DNA of 64,000 bases from Mucilaginibacter sp. (GTDB lineage Bacteria; Bacteroidota; Bacteroidia; Sphingobacteriales; Sphingobacteriaceae): assembly GCA_028288025.1 (NCBI GenBank), contig JAQBOM010000037.1, positions 1 to 64,000 of the forward strand, written 5' to 3'. Shown piece after piece: positions 32,602-41,553 of the stretch (positions are counted from its first letter, which is position 1; the number at the start of each line of letters is the position of its first letter). Made by a program: the position numbers and the translations under genes. The notes beneath the pieces are model-generated. The model was not told the DNA's origin, searched no databases, and saw nothing but the letters and a program-made list of their open reading frames with translations.

Positions 32602-33731
32602 AAAATTAAATGAGGAATAAACCTGCTCAAATTATTCGTGATTAACCCGTCTGACTCCCTGATGCCGATCCCAGCCGGCTGTTGCCCGATTACCCAGCTA
32701 CCGATAACCGGGAAATTTCCATTAAAATCAGGAAGCTTGCACAGTTCCTGGAAAATAAACCCTTCAGCGCCGTATTCACCATCTGAACTTGCTATTAATT
32801 TTTCATTCTCTATTAGTGTAATATTAGTTCCCTCCCGGGATAAAAAGGGTTTTTTAACATAATCCTTTAAGCTGCTTCGGGTAAAATAGGCTGGAAGTAA
32901 ATTTTTATGATAAGGAAACAACTGCCATAGAATGGGCAATATTGCCTTATTACTTAATATCATTTTCCACGCAGGTTCAATCCAGCAGGCTTTGAGGTTA
33001 TCTGTTACAATATTTTCCCCGAAAGTTTCATTTACCATCCATTCGTACGGATATAACTTAAATATATTGCGTATGGGCTGATTATCGAGGTCAACAAAAA
33101 TTTCATTGACATTATCCCACCCAATATCATCGATATAGATAAACGCGGTTTCAATACCACCTTGCATTGCGCAATCCTGCATGTATGCCGTTGTGGTGAA
33201 GTCTTCCAGCGCTTCTTTTACACAAGTGAAATATAATTTATCGTCGTATATATATTTCTTAAGTTGTTTCCAGTAATCTATGAGTTTTTCATGGATAGAA
33301 TTAAACTGGTCTTTGGGTTCATCAAAATCTTTAAGCCAAAACCATTGAATGATCGATGCTTCAAATAGTGAAGTTGGGGTATCGGCATTAAATTCCAGCA
33401 ATTTTGGCTCGTTTTTACCATCGTACCACAAATCAAACCGGCCATAAATAGCCGGTGCATCATTATTCCAGGTTTCAATAATAAGCGGCACAATAAAATC
33501 GGGTATCTTAAATTGTCTGAATAGATTTTTGTCAATTACGTATTGAACGGCCTGCAGGCACATGTCCCAGAGTTCAGCAGTAGCCGATTCTATTCTTTCG
33601 ATTTCAGGCAGGGTAAAAGTATAATAGGCCGATTCATCCCAATAGGGGACGTCGGCGGTATGAAACCCAAAGCCGAGGCCTTCTACGGTTTGCTGCCAAT
33701 TATTCCGGGGGGTAATAGATTCGCGCTTCAT
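32598..33731 (-). CDS. Glutathionylspermidine synthase-like ATP-grasp protein (YgiC-like)
   Basis: 377 residues, length of the YgiC/GspS C-terminal family. Motifs: 'GRFDLWYDGKNEPKLLEFNADTP' followed by 'TSLFEASIIQWFW', 'EWMVNETFGENI', 'EPAWKMILSNKAILPILWQ', 'LSREGTNITL' and 'PVIGSWVIGQQPAGIGIRES', matching GSP-synthase C-terminal ATP-grasp. There is no amidase domain. In E. coli the paralogue ygiC follows ygiB. Here a small lipoprotein with a Gly/Tyr-rich tail precedes it with a 2-base gap, the same arrangement. The substrate is unknown: many members lack proven glutathionylspermidine activity. Confidence 0.82.
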   Translation of the reverse strand: MKRESITPRNNWQQTVEGLGFGFHTADVPYWDESAYYTFTLPEIERIESATAELWDMCLQAVQYVIDKNLFRQFKIPDFIVPLIIETWNNDAPAIYGRFDLWYDGKNEPKLLEFNADTPTSLFEASIIQWFWLKDFDEPKDQFNSIHEKLIDYWKQLKKYIYDDKLYFTCVKEALEDFTTTAYMQDCAMQGGIETAFIYIDDIGWDNVNEIFVDLDNQPIRNIFKLYPYEWMVNETFGENIVTDNLKACWIEPAWKMILSNKAILPILWQLFPYHKNLLPAYFTRSSLKDYVKKPFLSREGTNITLIENEKLIASSDGEYGAEGFIFQELCKLPDFNGNFPVIGSWVIGQQPAGIGIRESDGLITNNLSRFIPHLIL

Positions 33732-33733
33732 GT

Positions 33734-34015
33734 TTAAGATGAAACGTGAAAGCCTTCTGAACCGCCAAAACCACCTCTTGTTACGTTTGCTTCCGACGAA
33801 TGGACGCCTCCATTAGCGTATCCCTGGCGCATATATGAGCCACCATAGTACATACCGTAAGGCCTGAAAACGTAAAAGCCATGATAACCCGGCGTACCAC
33901 GTGTATAATAGCCGCTTGAATCAGTACGTAAATAGAGCCTGTTTTGCGGTTGTGGGTGGCTGCAGCCTAACAGGCCAGTCACTAAAACCAACGATATAGT
34001 TTTTGATTTTTTCAT
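33734..34015 (-). CDS. Small Gly/Tyr-rich lipoprotein before the GSP-synthase-like gene
   Basis: 93 residues. Lipobox VTGLLGC (Cys18). The mature part is Gly/Tyr/Ser-rich: GYYTRGTPGYHGFYVFRPYG, MYYGGSYMRQGYANGGVHSS, ending in TRGGFGGSEGFHVSS. The Arg-Gly-Gly-Phe-Gly end recalls the YgiB/DUF1190 proteins that accompany YgiC, but homology is not proven. It is 2 bases before the synthase start, so co-translated. Envelope-anchored, function unknown. Confidence 0.6.
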   Translation of the reverse strand: MKKSKTISLVLVTGLLGCSHPQPQNRLYLRTDSSGYYTRGTPGYHGFYVFRPYGMYYGGSYMRQGYANGGVHSSEANVTRGGFGGSEGFHVSS

Positions 34016-34023
34016 GCCCGCAG

Positions 34024-34344
34024 CTATTTTACCGTTACAAAAAATTCATAATCCTTTTTAACGTTTACGTCTTTGATGTCGCCGTTGTCATTTTCACCTT
34101 CGGTTGTAAACTGGCCAAGGGATGGAACGGTATCTTTTTTATCAAATTCGCGCACTTTAACACCCTTGCGCCAAACAGTATAATGCGTTGTTAGCAGGTC
34201 CTTTGCAGAATCAATGTGCGCAGTGCTCAATGAGACCTCAATACTGCCGTTTTTGTCAACTTGTTTAACCTGGTCACTGTTCTCATTATTGCAGGCGCAA
34301 AACAATAGGATAAATGCAAATCCCAAAAGGAAAAGTAGTTTCAT
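34024..34344 (-). CDS. Small lipoprotein of unknown function
   Basis: 106 residues. Lipoprotein signal MKLLFLLGFAFILLFCAC (Cys16 or 18). The mature part has the pattern SIEVSLSTAHIDSAKDLLTT, HYTVWRKGVKVREFDKKDTV, PSLGQFTTEGENDNGD, beta-strand-like, with no recognised family. It lies 8 bases upstream of the YgiB-like lipoprotein, so it is probably the first gene of the four-gene unit (34344-31732). Confidence 0.6.
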   Translation of the reverse strand: MKLLFLLGFAFILLFCACNNENSDQVKQVDKNGSIEVSLSTAHIDSAKDLLTTHYTVWRKGVKVREFDKKDTVPSLGQFTTEGENDNGDIKDVNVKKDYEFFVTVK

Positions 34345-34482
34345 CGTTTAAATAATTAGTTTTTATACATGGCAGGCCCCGTTATTAAGTAACAGGCTCA
34401 GCATAACCAAACATACACCAAACACACTGATAAAACAAAATGAGTTGAATTACCGGCTAACAGCGAATGATAATCCAATATG

Positions 34483-35796
34483 TCAATGGTCAGTTTTGGG
34501 CAAATGCGTTTTTTGCGTGAGGCCCGGTTTTACAAACCGCCTGATAATAAGGCGTGCGCCGCCATTATAGGATAAATAACTTGCCGACCAGTTGATAAAC
34601 ACAATGATCTTATTCCGGAAACCTAACAGTGAAACCAGGTGAACAAACATCCATATCAGCCACGCGAAAAATCCCTGGAACTTTAATTTGCCCAGGTCGG
34701 CAACAGCTTTATTGCGGCCTATGGTTGCCAGCGATCCTTTATCAAAATATTTAAACGGTTCGGTGGATTCGCCGTTTATCAGCTGAAGCACTGTTTTGGC
34801 GACAAAATTTCCCTGCTGTATAGCCACCTGGGCAACGCCCGGATGTCCTTTCGGCGTTTCTTCGGTGATCATAGCAGCGACATCGCCGATGGCGAAAATA
34901 TTCGGATAACCGTCAACACGGCAAATGCTGTCGGTGCGCAGTTTATTGCCGCGTTCAATTATTTTTTTCGGTATACCATCCGGCACTACACCCATTACAC
35001 CCGCCGACCATATCACGTTTTTTGTACGGATGCGTTTGCCGTCTTCAAATTTTATCTCATCCCCATTGTAACTCTCAACCTTTACATTTAAAAGTACTTC
35101 GACCCCCAGGCTGGTTAAAAATGTCTTAGCCTTTTTAGATGCTTCTTCCGAAAAGGCCCCTAACACACGCGGCATGAAATCAACGAGGTAAACTTTCATG
35201 TGGTCTTTACTCAATTCAGGATAATCTTGAGTGAGGATATGGTTACGCAACTCAGCTAATGCACCTGACAATTCAACGCCGGTAGGCCCGGCACCAACCA
35301 GTACAAAGTTGAGGTATGGTTCCCTTTCTTCTTTTGTACTAAACAGTACGGCTTCTTCTATATTTTGCAATATCATCGACCGCAAGTCAAGCGCCTCCGG
35401 GATTGATTTCATCGACATGGCAAACCGCTCTATTTCCTTATTGCCAAAGAAATTAGTGGTTGAGCCTGTGGCAAGTACCAGGTAATCAAAGGATATTTCG
35501 CCTATGGTGGTCTCTATGGTGTTATTTTCAGGATCAACCCTGGTTACTTCGGCATGCCGGAAACTGAAGTTCTGCTGCCCGGCAAAATTTTTTCTTAGTG
35601 AAAATGCTATGGAATCAGCTTCAAGGCTACCGATGGCTACCTGGTAAAGCAGTGGCTGGAAAGTGTGATAATTATGCTTGTCGATCATTAGTACTTCAAC
35701 CGGTTTATCGGCAAGTTTTTTTGCGACCTGTAAACCGCCAAACCCACCGCCAACTATTACCACCCTTGGAAACGTTGATTTGTCCTTTAAATTCAT
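34483..35796 (-). CDS. Type II NADH dehydrogenase (NDH-2) like oxidoreductase
   Basis: 437 residues. Two Rossmann folds: FAD site VIVGGGFGGLQVAKKLADKP at 10-30, and NAD site FVLVGAGPTGVELSGALAEL near 165. The conserved 'FAIGDVAAM' and 'GVAQVAIQQGNFVAKTV' follow. The C-terminal segment WLIWMFVHLVSLLGFRNKII is a membrane-anchor helix as in Bacteroidota NDH-2. It passes electrons from NADH to menaquinone without pumping protons. Single gene; a terminator-like hairpin separates it from SecDF. Confidence 0.9.
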   Translation of the reverse strand: MNLKDKSTFPRVVIVGGGFGGLQVAKKLADKPVEVLMIDKHNYHTFQPLLYQVAIGSLEADSIAFSLRKNFAGQQNFSFRHAEVTRVDPENNTIETTIGEISFDYLVLATGSTTNFFGNKEIERFAMSMKSIPEALDLRSMILQNIEEAVLFSTKEEREPYLNFVLVGAGPTGVELSGALAELRNHILTQDYPELSKDHMKVYLVDFMPRVLGAFSEEASKKAKTFLTSLGVEVLLNVKVESYNGDEIKFEDGKRIRTKNVIWSAGVMGVVPDGIPKKIIERGNKLRTDSICRVDGYPNIFAIGDVAAMITEETPKGHPGVAQVAIQQGNFVAKTVLQLINGESTEPFKYFDKGSLATIGRNKAVADLGKLKFQGFFAWLIWMFVHLVSLLGFRNKIIVFINWSASYLSYNGGARLIIRRFVKPGLTQKTHLPKTDH

Positions 35797-35825
35797 TTCA
35801 CTTTGATTTTTCGTTTATAAAACAA

Positions 35826-35856
35826 AAAAGGCCCCAAATGTTCTTCGGGGCCTTTT
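35826..35856 (-). terminator. Terminator after secDF
   Basis: Arms aaaaggcccc (35826-35835) and ggggcctttt (35847-35856), 11-base loop; on the minus strand it is followed by a T-rich run (ttgtttt). It lies 20 bases past the SecDF stop and just upstream of the NDH-2 gene, so both genes are separately transcribed. Confidence 0.85.
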
Positions 35857-35875
35857 AATAATTATCGGTGCGTTA

Positions 35876-38857
35876 CTACCGTAAGTCTTTTTTCCCGAAG
35901 TCGATGATCACCGGTGTTGCTACGCAGATTGACGAGTACGTTCCGAAACATACACCTATCAGCAACGCGAACGAGAACCCGCGGATAACATCTCCGCCGA
36001 AAATAAATAACACCAGCAATATCAGTAATACCGTTAACGCGGTAATGATCGTTCGGCTTAATGTGTTATTGATCGCATTGTTGATGACCTCTTTAGGATC
36101 ATCCGTTTTAGCATGGTGAAGGCTCAGGAACTCGCGGATACGGTCAAACACCACCACGGTATCATTGATCGAGTAACCGATAACCGTAAGTATGGCCGCT
36201 ATGAACGATTGGTCGATGTCCAATGAAAACGGAAGCACATCTTTAAATAGCGAGAAAAATGCGAGCACCATCAACGCATCGTGTGCGGTAGCCACCATCG
36301 CACCTAAACTGAATTGCCATTTACGGAAACGGATAAGGATGTAAGCCGAAATGATAATGATCGCAAAGATCACCGTCCATGCAGCTGATTTCTTGAGCCC
36401 GTTTGCTATAGTCGGAGCAACTTTTTGTGATATAACGATATCCTTTGCCGTTATATGCGTCTGCGGGGTAGCATCCAGCGCTTTTATCAGCGCGCCTTGT
36501 ACTTTCGCATCGGCGTTACGGGCTGTATCGTCAATCAGGTATTTGGTTGTGATGCTGATGTCGCTGCCAAAGGTCTTCACCTCGTTATTGCCTTTGCCCA
36601 GGCTTTTCTCAGCAATTTGCCGTACATCCTCGGTGGTTACATTTTTATTGGCAAACCGCACAACATATGTACGTCCGCCAACAAAATCAACACCGTAATT
36701 AAATCCTTGCGTGGCCATCGATATAATACCCGCCAGGATAAACACGCCTGAGAAAATATAAAATTTGAAACGGTTTTTTACAAAAGCGTAGTTGGCATTT
36801 TTGAAGGTATGTGAGCTCCATGGATTAGAAAATTTGATGTCCCAGCCTTTTTCAAGCATGAATTCAAATATCAGTCTCGATATCAATAGCGCGCAAAATA
36901 ATGAAGTTACTATACCGATCATTAACGTAATGGCAAATCCCTGTATGGTGCCCGTGCCGAAAACAAACAGGATCAAACCTGTTAAGAATGTACTGATGTT
37001 TGAATCCAGGATGGATGATAACGCATGTTTAAAGCCATCGCTTATGGATATGCGAAGTGATTTACCAAGCGCTAATTCCTCGCGTACGCGTTCGTATATA
37101 AGCACGTTTGCGTCAACAGAAATACCAAGGATAAGCACAATACCTGCTACACCCGGCATCGTTAATACCGCGCCAAGGCTGGTCAACACGCCCATCAGGA
37201 AAAATATATTCACGATAACCGCGACTACCGCTACAGTACCTGCACGGTTGTAATAAGCTATCATAAACACCAATACCACCAGCAAACCGATAAGGCTTGA
37301 AAGTAAACCGTCGTGGATAGCCTGCTGGCCTAATGAAGGCCCAACAACGGCCTCAGCCACGATATGGGCAGGTGCCGGTAAGCGGCCTGCTTTTAAAACG
37401 TTTGCAAGGTCTTTTGCTTCTTCAACGGTAAAGTTGCCCGAGATAGAGGAAACACCGCCTGAGATGGCATTTTGTACAACAGGTGCCGAATAAACATTGT
37501 CATCTAAAACAATGGCTATCGATTGCTTATTATTCGGATCTGCTGCCGCTGCTGCAGTTACGCTGCTCCATTTTTGAGCACCGTCTGTGTTCATCACCAT
37601 AATCACTTCTGGACTGCCTTTTTGGTCAACGTCGTTATGCGCATCAGTGATAACATCTCCGGCTAATACGGGGCCGTTTCCGGCGCCTATAAGCTTTATA
37701 GCATAAAGCTCAAAACTTTTGGTTTTATCCAGTGGTTTTACCGACCAAAGGAATTTTATGTTTTGCGGTATAACCGTTTTAACCTCGGCACTGTGCAAAT
37801 ATTGATTAACCTTTGCTGTGTCTTTAACGTCGGCATGGCCTACGATCGGGCCGTGGCCTAATTCTGCCTGCCCGTTTTGACCCTGGTACATCATCGGCTT
37901 TAATACGCTGAACAGCGGATACTGGTCTGCGAATTGTGATTTGTTCGACAAAGCAGAAGTGTCTTTCGAGTTGTTCTTCTGCACTTTGTTTAACAATGCC
38001 AGCGCGCCGCTTTTGGAAGTGTCTTTGGCGGCCGCACCTTTATTGGCGGCCGCTAACTGTGTTTTTGCGGTATCTTTTTTAGTCGCTTTAATCTTAGCAG
38101 CGATCAGCTTATTCATGTTGTCAAGCAGCGGGTAAACCTGGCCGTTATCATAAGTTTGATAAAATTCCAGTTTTGCTGTGCCTGATAAAAGTTTGCGAAC
38201 ACGTTCAGGTTCTTTAACGCCAGGTAGTTCAATTAAAATGCGGTCGGTGCCCGGTTGAAGCTGAATGTTTGCGTTAGCAACGCCAAATTGGTCAACACGT
38301 GTATTCAGGATGGTGTAAGATTGCGTTACAGCTGCTTTTGCCTGGTCTTTCAAATAAGCTTTAACTTCAGCATTGCTCGCGTTAAACTTAATATGGTCCT
38401 GGTTATCCTTAGTTGAAAAGAGAGCTGCCAGTTTGCCGTTTGGATTGAGTTTTTCGTACTCATTAACAAACAAGGTGATATAATCCGTTTGGCTGGTATT
38501 CACATCAACCTGGGCCGCGTTCAACGCCTGGTTAAAAATAGGGTCGGTATTGTTATTTGATAATGTTTTAACCAGCTCGTTTAATGAGATCTGCATAGTA
38601 ACGCTCATCCCGCCTTCAAGGTCTAACCCCAGGGCAAGCTCACGCTGTTTAACATACTGGTAATCGTGTTTTAAAATAGGATACACCGGCTGTGTCGCCA
38701 TGGAGTCAAGGTAAACTTTTACCTTAGCAGTGTCACCCTTGGCATACGCCCTCGCATCATTCTCAACCTTATGGGCCACCCACGTAAATGAAAGCTGGTA
38801 TAAGCATACAATAGCCAGCAATATGGCAAAAAATTTAACAACCCCTTTTCCTTGCAT
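35876..38857 (-). CDS. secDF: Fused protein translocase subunit SecDF
   Basis: 993 residues: SecD and SecF in one chain, the form usual in Bacteroidota (12 transmembrane helices predicted). SecD half: N-terminal helix, LALGLDLEGGMSVTMQ, a large periplasmic P1 domain, an Ala/Lys/Gln/Ser-rich insert (IAAKIKATKKDTAKTQLAAANKG region), then membrane part with GILILGISVDANVLIYERVREE. SecF half: GVDFVGGRTYVVRF, VIGYSINDTVVVFDRIRE. It uses the proton gradient to assist SecYEG export. The SecD arginine/aspartate motif DANVLIYERVREEL and SecF DTVVVFDRIRE are intact. A TAGATTTG promoter element is seen upstream. Confidence 0.95.
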   Translation of the reverse strand: MQGKGVVKFFAILLAIVCLYQLSFTWVAHKVENDARAYAKGDTAKVKVYLDSMATQPVYPILKHDYQYVKQRELALGLDLEGGMSVTMQISLNELVKTLSNNNTDPIFNQALNAAQVDVNTSQTDYITLFVNEYEKLNPNGKLAALFSTKDNQDHIKFNASNAEVKAYLKDQAKAAVTQSYTILNTRVDQFGVANANIQLQPGTDRILIELPGVKEPERVRKLLSGTAKLEFYQTYDNGQVYPLLDNMNKLIAAKIKATKKDTAKTQLAAANKGAAAKDTSKSGALALLNKVQKNNSKDTSALSNKSQFADQYPLFSVLKPMMYQGQNGQAELGHGPIVGHADVKDTAKVNQYLHSAEVKTVIPQNIKFLWSVKPLDKTKSFELYAIKLIGAGNGPVLAGDVITDAHNDVDQKGSPEVIMVMNTDGAQKWSSVTAAAAADPNNKQSIAIVLDDNVYSAPVVQNAISGGVSSISGNFTVEEAKDLANVLKAGRLPAPAHIVAEAVVGPSLGQQAIHDGLLSSLIGLLVVLVFMIAYYNRAGTVAVVAVIVNIFFLMGVLTSLGAVLTMPGVAGIVLILGISVDANVLIYERVREELALGKSLRISISDGFKHALSSILDSNISTFLTGLILFVFGTGTIQGFAITLMIGIVTSLFCALLISRLIFEFMLEKGWDIKFSNPWSSHTFKNANYAFVKNRFKFYIFSGVFILAGIISMATQGFNYGVDFVGGRTYVVRFANKNVTTEDVRQIAEKSLGKGNNEVKTFGSDISITTKYLIDDTARNADAKVQGALIKALDATPQTHITAKDIVISQKVAPTIANGLKKSAAWTVIFAIIIISAYILIRFRKWQFSLGAMVATAHDALMVLAFFSLFKDVLPFSLDIDQSFIAAILTVIGYSINDTVVVFDRIREFLSLHHAKTDDPKEVINNAINNTLSRTIITALTVLLILLVLFIFGGDVIRGFSFALLIGVCFGTYSSICVATPVIIDFGKKDLR

Positions 38858-38908
38858 TGTGAAAAAAATATGTAATCAATTAGTTTATAAGCGATTTAAT
38901 TAAGACGG

Positions 38909-38916
38909 CAAATCTA
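38909..38916 (-). promoter_or_regulatory. -7 element TAGATTTG for secDF
   Basis: On the minus strand TAGATTTG fits TAnnTTTG, 52 bases before the SecDF start at 38857. The -33 element is only approximate (TTTC-like near 38935). Confidence 0.5.
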
Positions 38917-39030
38917 ATAAAATTTCCTAAGCCAGAAATTTTTAATTTAATTATAATCTGAAGGTCAAAAAAGTCCAAAAAAACCAAAAGCGAATCTCTA
39001 AAAATGCCCAATGACACAATGGCTAATGAC

Positions 39031-39519
39031 TTATTTTGGCCGCCGCTCTAGCGTTATGAAGGAATAAGGAATTAAATTCTTGCTGTCCGGCTCATGATCT
39101 TCATGCGAAACTTCTTTCCACTTTTTCATATCTGTTTCCGGAAAAAAAGTATCCGCTTCAAAATGTTGATGTACAATGGTCAGATAAATGCGGTCGGTAA
39201 GATGCATCGCCAGTTTATAGATCTCAGCGCCGCCGCCAATAAATACTTCATCTTCGCCTTTGCATAAAGCCAGCGCTGCTTCAACGGAATTCACCACTTC
39301 GCAGCCTGCAATGGTAATAGGTTGCCGGGTAATCACAATATTGCGCCGGTTTGGAAGCGGTTTGCCAACTGAATCAAACGTTTTGCGGCCCATAATTATG
39401 GTATGCCCTGTTGTAATCTCTTTAAAATGCTTCAAATCGCCCGGCAGATGCCAAAGCAACTGGTTGTTTTTGCCTATGGCACGGTTTTCTGAAATGGCTA
39501 CGATGATGGAGAGGATCAT
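39031..39519 (-). CDS. folA: Dihydrofolate reductase
   Basis: 162 residues. NADPH-dependent reduction of dihydrofolate. MILSIIVAISENRAIGKNNQ, LLWHLPGDLKHFKEITTGHT, IIMGRKTFDSVGKPLPNRRN are the classic N-terminal blocks. Overlaps the start of the Doc-like gene stop by an ATGA junction, so it is the third gene of the unit antitoxin-doc-folA downstream of thyA. Confidence 0.94.
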   Translation of the reverse strand: MILSIIVAISENRAIGKNNQLLWHLPGDLKHFKEITTGHTIIMGRKTFDSVGKPLPNRRNIVITRQPITIAGCEVVNSVEAALALCKGEDEVFIGGGAEIYKLAMHLTDRIYLTIVHQHFEADTFFPETDMKKWKEVSHEDHEPDSKNLIPYSFITLERRPK

Positions 39520-39896
39520 TTATTTGTATTTGTTTTTGAATAAAGCCAAAGTTTAATCCCGTCAAATCTTAATTCGCCTTTGCTCGCTGCGATAACCATT
39601 TTATATTTTTCTTTTTCACTTGCCTTGATAAAAACTCCTTCTTTAAATAAAATAAACTTCATTAGTACATATGCTGTACGTTTATTTCCGTCAATAAAGG
39701 GATGATTTATTATTAGGCTTTCGAACAAAGCAGCAGCCTTGTCAATAACGGTGGGATATAAGTCGATTTTATCGAAAGTTACATAAGGGCGATTTAAGGA
39801 CGCTTCTAATGCACCTTTGTCCCTAATACCTGTACTTCCGCCAATTTTATCAATTAATACTTCGTGGATATAAATTGCTGTATTGATATCTATCAT
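39516..39896 (-). CDS. doc: Doc-type toxin of Fic family
   Basis: 126 residues. The Fic motif HPFIDGNKRTA (about 66-76) is complete with the catalytic His and Arg, and the start has the Doc-like IHEVLIDKIGGSTGIRDKG. Doc kinases phosphorylate EF-Tu and stop translation. The preceding 62-residue gene overlaps its start and is the likely antitoxin. The module lies between thyA and folA on the same strand, with 4-base overlaps, so it is inserted in the folate operon. Confidence 0.87.
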   Translation of the reverse strand: MIDINTAIYIHEVLIDKIGGSTGIRDKGALEASLNRPYVTFDKIDLYPTVIDKAAALFESLIINHPFIDGNKRTAYVLMKFILFKEGVFIKASEKEKYKMVIAASKGELRFDGIKLWLYSKTNTNK

Positions 39897-40081
39897 TGAG
39901 CAAGTTTTTCAAGCAACCCTTTGTCCTCGTTTAAAGTTTGCTTTAAAAATTTTGCTAACCGAATTTTGTCAGACGGGTGTGATTGCAATTCTTTTAGAAA
40001 ATCGAGTACATCAGTCAACACGTCGTCTGGGACCTGATCTAGTACTTTTTGTATTTCCGTTTTAATTTGCACAGTTGTCAT
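39893..40081 (-). CDS. Probable antitoxin partner of Doc
   Basis: 62 residues from ATG 40079-40081 (MTTVQIKTEIQKVLDQVPDD, VLTDVLDFLKELQSH...). It overlaps the doc start by 4 bases, the usual antitoxin-toxin order. The helical N-terminal part with 'VLDFLKEL' resembles small DUF2281-type antitoxins more than Phd, a judgement from pattern only. The TTG at 40085-40087 is a weaker start. The family assignment is uncertain, the role as antitoxin inferred from position. Confidence 0.65.
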   Translation of the reverse strand: MTTVQIKTEIQKVLDQVPDDVLTDVLDFLKELQSHPSDKIRLAKFLKQTLNEDKGLLEKLAQ

Positions 40082-40111
40082 ATACAAATTTAGTAAATTT
40101 CTTTTTTAATG

Positions 40112-40933
40112 TTACACAGCCACTGCTCCTTTAATATGCGGCCACGGATCATAATTTTCCAAAGTAAAATCTTCAAACTTAAACTGAAAAATATCTTTCA
40201 CATCAGGATTGATCTTCATGGTTGGCAATTGGCGCGGTTCGCGGCTTAGCTGCAGTGTGGCTTGTTCAAGATGATTGTTATACAAATGTGCATCCCCGAA
40301 AGTGTGTACAAAGTCGCCGTATTCCAGGTCGCACACCTGGGCCATCATCATCGTTAACAATGCATACGAGGCTATATTAAATGGTACGCCCAAAAAAATA
40401 TCGGCGCTGCGCTGGTAAAGCTGACAGGATAATTTTCCTTTAGTTTCGCCTTTAGCATGGTCAGCCGGCTGTACATAAAACTGAAACAGGCTATGGCAAG
40501 GCGGCAAAGCCATTTGGTTAACATCGGCAACATTCCATGCCGATACCATCATCCGGCGTGAGTCGGGGTTGTTTTTGATTTGGTTTACCACCTGCGTTAT
40601 CTGATCGATATGCCCGCCGTCAGGCATTGGCCACGAACGCCATTGATAACCATATACCGGCCCCAGGTTGCCGTCGGCATCCGCCCACTCATCCCAGATA
40701 CGCACGCCGTTGTCCTTTAAATATTTAATATTGGTATCCCCGGTTAAAAACCAGATCAACTCGTGGATGATTGATTTAAGGTGCAGTTTTTTGGTGGTGA
40801 TCAATGGGAAACCATCCTGCAGGTTAAAACGCATCTGGTAGCCAAAAACACTAAGTGTGCCTGTTCCGGTGCGGTCATGTTTCTGGGCGCCGGTTTCCAT
40901 TACGTGACGCATCAGGTCGAGATATTGTTTCAT
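40112..40933 (-). CDS. thyA: Thymidylate synthase
   Basis: 273 residues. It converts dUMP to dTMP with methylene-tetrahydrofolate. The catalytic cysteine Cys146 is in ALPPCHSLFQFYV; TGTLSVFGYQMRFNLQDGFP, SADIFLGVPFNIASYALLTM and FGDAHLYNNHLEQ are present. The insert in the middle (YVQPADHAKGETKGKLSCQL) makes it slightly longer than E. coli ThyA. The antitoxin/doc/folA genes follow with a 30-base gap on the same strand. Confidence 0.95.
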   Translation of the reverse strand: MKQYLDLMRHVMETGAQKHDRTGTGTLSVFGYQMRFNLQDGFPLITTKKLHLKSIIHELIWFLTGDTNIKYLKDNGVRIWDEWADADGNLGPVYGYQWRSWPMPDGGHIDQITQVVNQIKNNPDSRRMMVSAWNVADVNQMALPPCHSLFQFYVQPADHAKGETKGKLSCQLYQRSADIFLGVPFNIASYALLTMMMAQVCDLEYGDFVHTFGDAHLYNNHLEQATLQLSREPRQLPTMKINPDVKDIFQFKFEDFTLENYDPWPHIKGAVAV

Positions 40934-40981
40934 TGGCGTAATTATTTAGAAAAGGGCACGAGTCGCAAAGCTAATAATTTT

Positions 40982-40989
40982 TATATTTG
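40982..40989 (+). promoter_or_regulatory. -7 element TATATTTG beside the yoeB antitoxin start
   Basis: TATATTTG matches TAnnTTTG, ending 4 bases before the antitoxin ATG at 40993. That would make the transcript nearly leaderless. The region between thyA and this gene holds no other promoter-like match. Confidence 0.4.
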
Positions 40990-40992
40990 TAC

Positions 40993-41190
40993 ATGGAAAC
41001 ATTAATTGCACATCCTGCTAACAAAGAGCAATTAAATGCTTTAAAGGCATTTATGAAAGCTTTAAAGGTAGATTTTAAAGTTGAAAAAAGCCCTTATAAC
41101 CCTGAGTTTGTTAAGAAGATTTTAGACGGAAGAGAAGCGGTTAAGAATGGCAAGGGTGTTAAAATTGCTACTGAGGATTTATGGAAGTAA
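40993..41190 (+). CDS. DUF2683-type antitoxin
   Basis: 65 residues from ATG 40993 (METLIAHPANKEQLNALKAF, MKALKVDFKVEKSPYNPEFV, KKILDGREAVKNGKGVKIAT, EDLWK). This is the layout of short antitoxins of the DUF2683 type found with RelE/YoeB toxins in Bacteroidota. It overlaps the toxin start at 41181 by ten bases. Confidence 0.82.
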   Translation: METLIAHPANKEQLNALKAFMKALKVDFKVEKSPYNPEFVKKILDGREAVKNGKGVKIATEDLWK

Positions 41191-41450
41191 TATATACGCC
41201 TCACGCTTTAGAAGACTTGAAATACTGGAAGAAAACAGGAAATAAAACCATTCAAAAGAAGATAGCCCAACTAATAATTGCCATACAAAATGATCCCTTT
41301 AACGGAATTAGAAAACCCGAACCGTTAAAATATGAATTGTCGGGGTTTTGGTCACGTCGAATCAACAGTGAACATCGGATTGTTTATCAGATTTTTGATG
41401 AAAATGATATTATGGTCTTGGAAATCCAATCACTAAAAGGACATTATTGA
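41181..41450 (+). CDS. yoeB: Txe/YoeB family toxin
   Basis: 89 residues. mRNA endonuclease acting in the ribosome A site. The YoeB pattern is clear: YTPHALEDLKYWKKTGNKTI, QKKIAQLIIAIQNDPFNGIR, KPEPLKYELSGFWSRRINSE, HRIVYQIFDEN, ending SLKGHY; catalytic residues Glu, Arg and His of the family are at positions in 'WSRRINSEHRIVYQI' and 'KGHY'. Linked to the preceding antitoxin; lies divergent to thyA. Confidence 0.9.
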   Translation: MEVIYTPHALEDLKYWKKTGNKTIQKKIAQLIIAIQNDPFNGIRKPEPLKYELSGFWSRRINSEHRIVYQIFDENDIMVLEIQSLKGHY

Positions 41451-41553
41451 CAAATAAGTGAATTTTAACCGGGCTCAATAAAGCTATAATCTTCACAATC
41501 AACAAAATAATCCATCTTGGTATGCAAAAATACATGCTTTGTTAATCGTTTCT

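Noticed and set aside
36351..37253. Plus-strand frames inside SecDF
   Set aside because: Antisense of a well-supported 993-codon gene; no signature.
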